Origin: Clitopilus passeckerianus
Lineage: Eukaryota; Basidiomycota; Agaricomycetes; Agaricales; Entolomataceae
Reading direction: 5' to 3'
Length of the DNA stretch: 64,000 nucleotides
NCBI GenBank assembly: GCA_944990035.1
Contig: CALYLX010000111.1
Span: forward strand, 310,001-374,000
Position numbers and translations under genes: made by a program
In this document: positions 59,477-64,000 of the stretch, piece after piece
How the letters are laid out: every line of letters starts with the position of its first letter
Position numbering within the stretch: the first letter of the stretch is position 1
Notes under the pieces: model-generated
What the model saw: the letters and a program-made list of their open reading frames with translations, nothing else
Databases searched by the model: none
Told to the model about the DNA's origin: nothing

Positions 59477-60092
59477 TCATGCGTCGTCCGTCATAATTGC
59501 TATGAATTCTTGCTCGCTTATCTCTCCGTCTTGGTCCAAGTCAAACTCGTCGATCATTGCTTGACTGAAAGCCGCGTTAGCAAGTTTCTTAAGGAGCACG
59601 TCGGGTAGAAGAACAAAGGCGTTACTCACAGTTCGTCGTCTTCTAGTCGATCACCAATCTCCTTAGCCACCCGCCGTAGGTTCCGTAGGCTGATCTTGCC
59701 TGTGTGGTCGTCGTCAAACAGTTGGAATGCGCGCCGTATTTCCTCCATAGGGTCTCTTGCTAGTATTCGTTCGCTCACTAAACGCGTCAGTAAGGGTAAA
59801 TTTCCACGGCCGCTAGACGCGACGACTTACTTATTTTTGCAAAGTCCTCAAAGTCCATAAGCCCATGGCCCGTCTTATCATGATCCCGTAGTATTTTCAG
59901 CACTTCCGCCTTTTTCAAGTCGAATCCCAACGCGCGCATGGCGACCTTCAGTTCATGGTAGTCCACACAGCCATCTTTATCCGTGTCAAACAGTTCAAAA
60001 GCCTCTTTTATCTCTTGCTTTTGTTCGTCAGAGAGCTCTGGACGTGTATGAGTCCGTCTTTTGGCTTTTTGTGCTGCTGAGGAGGTATACAT
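59477..60092 (-). CDS. Centrin (Cdc31-type EF-hand protein)
   Basis: Minus-strand exons 59831-60092, 59630-59777 and 59477-59564 encode 165 residues. The start at 60092 ([20 protein letters not shown]) matches the short basic centrin leader; in-frame upstream ATGs would add an atypical extension. Four EF-hands follow. EF1 is [20 protein letters not shown] and EF2 covers [21 protein letters not shown]3 is [22 protein letters not shown]4 is [20 protein letters not shown]1 and EF4 keep full calcium-ligand patterns; EF2 and EF3 are less canonical. Centrin acts at the spindle-pole body in duplication and also in nucleotide-excision repair and mRNA export complexes. Part of this gene is duplicated in inverted orientation at 60761-61033. 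Confidence 0.95.
59517..59788 (-). repeat. Inverted repeat arm A (inside centrin gene)
   Basis: This 272-bp segment spans the end of centrin intron 1, all of exon 2, intron 2 and the first part of exon 3. It matches 60761-61033 in reverse orientation with 4 substitutions and one 1-bp length difference. The two arms are separated by 972 bp. Confidence 0.95.
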
Positions 60093-60580
60093 GAGGTGGA
60101 CCGTTGTGGAAAGAAATTGAGCGTGACAGGACGCGTGAGGCCGTTGCGCACCACGTGGGATCAACAACGGTTGGCACCCGTCTGCCACAGCTGAAGCTCA
60201 CTGCGACACGGTCATTCTGTTGCAGCCTGCTGCTTGCTAGTAATCTGACATTACAAGGCGATTCCTTGTGAACTGCTCCAAAATTAGTCTGGCTCAAGTA
60301 ATCGTAGGCCAACGTGGTTACATATGACCCGTACCAGGTGGTTATTGGGTTTTCTGAGCTCGATGTTGGTGACGAGGATTCCACCACAAAACAATGCGGA
60401 ACTTTGTTTTTTGCCCTCGAAATTATGGCGTCTATAGCTATAAATAACCGCAGCTAACGACGAAAATACCTCACTGGATTTCCTACTGGACGACATGGAC
60501 AGCTTGAACCTCATGCTACACCATGACCATGAGTTTATAATAGGTGGCTTACGCTCGTGTTTGAGGCAAGCATTCCCAAG
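60093..60580. promoter_or_regulatory. Divergent region, centrin and mannanase relic
   Basis: Holds the promoter of centrin on the minus strand and the upstream sequence of the signal-peptide exon at 60581. No clear TATA box. Lies inside the loop of the centrin inverted repeat. Confidence 0.4.
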
Positions 60581-62257
60581 ATGCGAAAATTCCTTAGCCT
60601 CGTGCCCTTTGCCATATCACTCCTGTTCTTGCTACAGCTCCTCTTTACGGGCCATGAGGTAGTCAAGGTTGGACTGGCGACACAGGTAAGTTTTGCTTTG
60701 TTACTACGACGTCTAACCACTTCCTGACCCGATTCCACAGCCTGTATCTCCGGGGCTACCGACGCGTTTTAGTGAGCGAAGGAATACTAGCAAGAGACCC
60801 TATGGAGGAAATACGGCGCGCATTCCAACTGTTTGACGACGACCACACAGGCAAGATCAGCCTACGGAACCTACGGCGGGTGGCTAAGGAGATTGGTGAT
60901 CGACTAGAAGACGACGAACTGTGAGTAACGCCTTTGTTCTTCTACCTGACGTGCTCCTTAAGAAACTTGCTAACGCGGCTTTCAGTCAAGCAATGATAGA
61001 CGAGTTTGACTTGGACCAAGACGGCGAGATAAGTCTGTCTTTATCAGAAGGACCGGTACCCTCAATGTCTTCCCGGCACCATGACAATGAAACTTGCCTC
61101 TACCATTACACCAAATCGCCTAGCACAACTACAACCAAACCGCCACCTGCCTCAACCGGATTTGTGAAGTCACCAGCCCGAATGGTATCTACTATCGATG
61201 CTGGTCTGGAAAACCACCCACCGTCAACACTGGCGCAACTGGCCTTCAAAACTTTAACCAAGTCGTTGCTGCGGCAAAAGCCAACGACCTTCGCCTGGTC
61301 GTAGTGCTCTATGTCCTGATTCCTTGTGTTCCCGGTCCCCATGTTTCGTTGCTCTATTCTATTAGCACCAATAATTCGGGTGATTATGGCGGAATGGAAT
61401 CTACCTCAAGCAGATCCTCGGCTCTGGCAACCATGATCTCTTCTACACAGACGCCTCCGTCAAGGCCGTGTACAAGAACTACACAAAGGCCTTCGTCGGG
61501 CGCTACGTCAACGAGCCCACCATCATGGCTGGGGAACTCCGACGAGTCGAGGTGCAAGGGCAGCACTGGGTAAGCTAACCGGCAGATTCATGGTGTCTTC
61601 GAATGAGGTATTCATTCTCCCCGACACCACCTGGACTGGTTCCTGCAAACCCCCAACCATCACTGCCTGGCCAAGGAAATCTCCTACATCAAATACATCG
61701 ACTCCAATCATTTAGTCACTGTTGGAGACGAAGCTTTTACAACCAGCCCGCTTCACCTACTTACCCCTGCCAAGGATCCGAAGGCGTCGATTTCGAGGCC
61801 AACTTGGCCATTTCACTATTGATTTCGGTACCTTCCAAGTGGGTTATGTCCCTTGACTGCGTGGTGAACAGGAGAGCTGATTTCGAAATTAGTCCTACCC
61901 AGAAGGATGGGGGCAGTCCAGAAACTCTCAGATGTGGGGAAACCAGCGGATTGCCGACCATGCTACCTCGATAACTAAAGCCAACAAGCCGGTCTTCATT
62001 GAAGAGTTCGGCGTGACCTCCAACCAGCTCTCAACCTACACGGCTTGGCTCGACAAGGTCGTCTCTTCTGGAGTGACTGGAGACCTCATTTGGTATATTC
62101 TTCCCCTCATGCATGCATCGGAGATGGAATGGTGCTCACCGATATTTGATATTTTTCTAGGCAAGCCGGATCCCACGACGGATTTGCTTTCTACCCCAAC
62201 ACCGATGTCTACTCTCTCCTCACAAGGCACTCCGCTACTCTCAAGGCCAGTGCATGA
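60581..62257 (+). pseudogene. Wrecked CBM1-GH5_7 endo-beta-mannanase gene
   Basis: A possible signal-peptide exon (60581-60685, MRKFLSLVPFAISLLFLLQL) and a short second exon (60741-60760) precede the inserted centrin copy. After 61034 the end of a CBM1 can be read (YPQCLPGT), then a Thr/Pro linker (TTTTKPPPASTGFVK). The catalytic domain is in pieces: TSPNG...CWSGK, GLQNFNQVVAAAKANDLRLV, DLFYTDASVKAVYKNYTKAF, VGRYVNEPTIM, KANKPVFIEEFGVTSNQLST and the terminal AFYPNTDVYSLLTRHSATLK. Damage: the first part of the barrel is missing at about 61170 (FVK runs straight into TSPNG); the acid/base motif WELANEP near 61531-61550 is altered and shortened; the 61575-61900 part is frameshifted. The nucleophile motif EEFG (near 62001-62012) remains. 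It was a secreted hemicellulase gene; no active product is possible. Confidence 0.88.
60761..61033 (+). repeat. Inverted repeat arm B (partial centrin copy)
   Basis: A plus-strand partial copy of the centrin gene running from the last bases of intron 1 through exon 2, the whole of intron 2 and into exon 3 (EF-hand 3 and half of EF-hand 4). Splice signals are retained, so the copy was made from DNA, not mRNA. It has no promoter, start or complete EF4, and stops abruptly where mannanase sequence resumes. Confidence 0.95.
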
Positions 62258-62387
62258 GATCTGTATTCGATTCGGGGTATATAGGTTCCTCCTACCCTAG
62301 GATTTGTATCAAAATACCAATATCATATATTATAACATATATTCACAACGCCTCATCATCGTCTTCTCCATGCGACTTGGACACCTT

Positions 62388-63832
62388 TCAGACTGCATGG
62401 TAGACCGGACTTAGCGGGCACAGCTTGGGAGTTGCAGACTCCTGGCTTGGAGATGGGTCCTCCTTTGTCGGTGTCAGCGGAATTTCGATCCTCGACAGAT
62501 CAAGCCGGGGCTGCTTCAAGGCGTCATGAAGTCAGCATAGCCCCATGAAGGCAGATTTGACAACTCACCCTGCTAATGGAGTGGTGCGGGATACTTTCTC
62601 TTCCACTGCTAACTGATTGTTGGACGAGTTCCTCCTGCCATAACCTAGCAAACCTCGGTCGTGCGTTCAACCTATGGAAAACTTCTCAGCTCATCTTAGA
62701 GGAAGGATGAAGGTTGGACGCGTACGAGGCTAGTAATGAATTTGAGAACACTAGCAATCTATTGTAAGCGGAGGAAGATTGAGATGAACGGGAATATAGA
62801 CCCACGTCTTGATAGGATGGTGAAGAGTCCGATCCAAACGACTATTTTACGAAACGGTCGAGATGAGTGGAATTGACTTTTTACGCTACAAATAGGACTC
62901 ACATGTATTTGGTCCGACAAGGAAAGCAATGAGTACAGAGAGTGCACCGACGCTATAATCACCATATTGTGAGCACTTGACGGTCTGGGAACGATGGAAA
63001 TACCAAAATTGATGCACACCTAGTGACAACCCCTGTCTCTATGGAAAGATTGTTAAATTGTTAAGTCGGTTCGACGGCGGAAAATAGACGACAGATTTAC
63101 CTATGGCCCACCTCATAATCCTCTCCACCAACCTGGTCGTTCTCTTAAACCCGTCACCCCTCTTCTTGATCAGGTAGAAACACAGAGCAGCAGCCAAGAC
63201 GATGTCCGTGATTGCACCGACAGTCAGAACCGCGACCAGCAGCCAGGTCACTCGCCTTTTATAGGTCTCTAAATCTGGTCCCTGTATTCCGATGACAGCA
63301 ATTCCGAAACTTCCTCCTAGGCGGAATATCGACAGGGCTTCGCAGAATAGTGGTAGGATAGTCGATCCTGAGAACTTGTATATTCTGTATGCGAACCAAG
63401 TCTGAGCAGATCAATCAGCCAGGCCCGAGAATATAAAAGGGCTAGGAGACCATACCTGTTCCATAGGGCCTATAAATCCGCTCAGCAACACCGCAACACT
63501 CAGCGAATTCGGAAGATTGTTGAGCATTGACCATGGCCTTCCATATTGCGATATCGTGATCTCGTACAACGTATGGCAAATCGAAATGGAGTGTCCGAGC
63601 TCCAGCAACCAGAGTAAGGAAACCTATCCGATTGTTAGGTTGGTTGCGAAAGAGCAGCATGAGTTGCGGGTGAACGCACTGTGATTTTCATGTATCGAGG
63701 ATCATTGGAGAATCGACGCGAATACTCGTACGCCTGGACTGTAGTCATGCCGAAAAGCATCATGGAAACCAAGACACCGATCTCAACAGCACCCAGAAGC
63801 AAGCCTACATCCTGATACTCTGAGGTGGCCAT
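62388..63832 (-). CDS. DUF6534-type multi-pass membrane protein
   Basis: Nine minus-strand exons, 63680-63832, 63456-63623, 63101-63401, 63020-63038, 62903-62952, 62806-62841, 62726-62750, 62569-62671 and 62388-62513, total 981 nt and give 326 residues. About seven hydrophobic segments are seen, beginning LLLGAVEIGVLVSMMLFGMT (TM1) and including VTWLLVAVLTVGAITDIVLA. The hallmark second half reads FKRTTRLVERIMRWAIETGV, then VGALSVLIAFLVGPNT, VWIGLFTILSRLFSNSLLAS and LNAR, as in the basidiomycete DUF6534 family. The tail is polar (LDLSRIEIPLTPTKEDPSPS). The family is greatly expanded in Agaricomycetes; its function is unknown, and a receptor-like role is only a guess. Four consecutive exons are 19-50 nt, so the C-terminal exon model depends on family consensus. 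Confidence 0.88.
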
Positions 63833-64000
63833 GGCCAGAGAAGCGTAAGTTGAAAAGGAGCGGACTTGGCAGGGAGTGCGTTGGGAAGCAGTCCAGCCCG
63901 TCGGTCCCGCTCATGTTATATTCACAGAGGCGGATATGAAATCTCCTGCCCAGACAACCGTGAAAGGGATCCCCGCAAGGCCGTGCGGGGAAACTCTATT

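Noticed and set aside
1..64000. Biosynthetic gene cluster, CRISPR array, virus or intact transposon
   Set aside because: No adjacent backbone and tailoring enzymes, no regular direct repeats with spacers, no reverse transcriptase, integrase or capsid motifs were seen.

Overview
The window is nuclear DNA of a filamentous basidiomycete, most likely an Agaricomycete. The evidence is direct: almost every gene is cut by many 49-67 bp GT-AG introns, and gene families typical of mushroom-forming fungi are present (a DUF6534-type membrane protein, a Ser/Thr-rich GPI protein, a CBM1-GH5_7 mannanase relic, basidiomycete-style C2H2 regulators). All exon coordinates were worked out by hand from splice signals, reading frame and remembered family consensus; no search was run.

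Layout. 1-6 kb: an eEF1B-gamma-like GST (+), a 13-exon Kv-beta-type aldo-keto reductase (-) and a secreted FAS1 protein (+). 6.8-12.6 kb: a Cys-rich protein, the complex I 49-kDa subunit NDUFS2 (-), and an MRH-domain sorting receptor (+) that shares a 128-bp divergent promoter with NDUFS2. 14.8-27.8 kb: a decayed stretch holding a broken NIF3 gene, a TPX2-like spindle protein, a broken peroxisomal-type enoyl-CoA hydratase, and ATP23 with a frame problem at its start. 28-35 kb: a GPI-anchored protein, a glutaredoxin and DPM3, separated by about 4.5 kb without a recognisable gene. 38.7-45.3 kb: a two-copy fused protein of an uncharacterised family, a TRF4/5-type nucleotidyltransferase, and a C2H2 regulator (-). 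46-52.8 kb: gene-poor, with one tRNA-Val(AAC). 52.8-56.5 kb: a 1176-residue C2H2 regulator related to the first. 59.5-63.8 kb: centrin (-), a wrecked mannanase gene (+) carrying a near-identical inverted partial copy of centrin, and a seven-helix-like DUF6534 protein (-).

The genes do not form one pathway. Most are single-copy housekeeping functions: respiration, ER mannosylation, vacuolar/endosomal sorting, RNA surveillance, and spindle and spindle-pole function (TPX2-like and centrin). The most notable signals are a 2-nt microexon needed to keep NDUFS2 in frame, the 272-bp inverted centrin duplication containing an intron, and the fused tandem-domain gene whose two halves share an intron position. 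I saw no biosynthetic cluster, CRISPR array or intact transposon.
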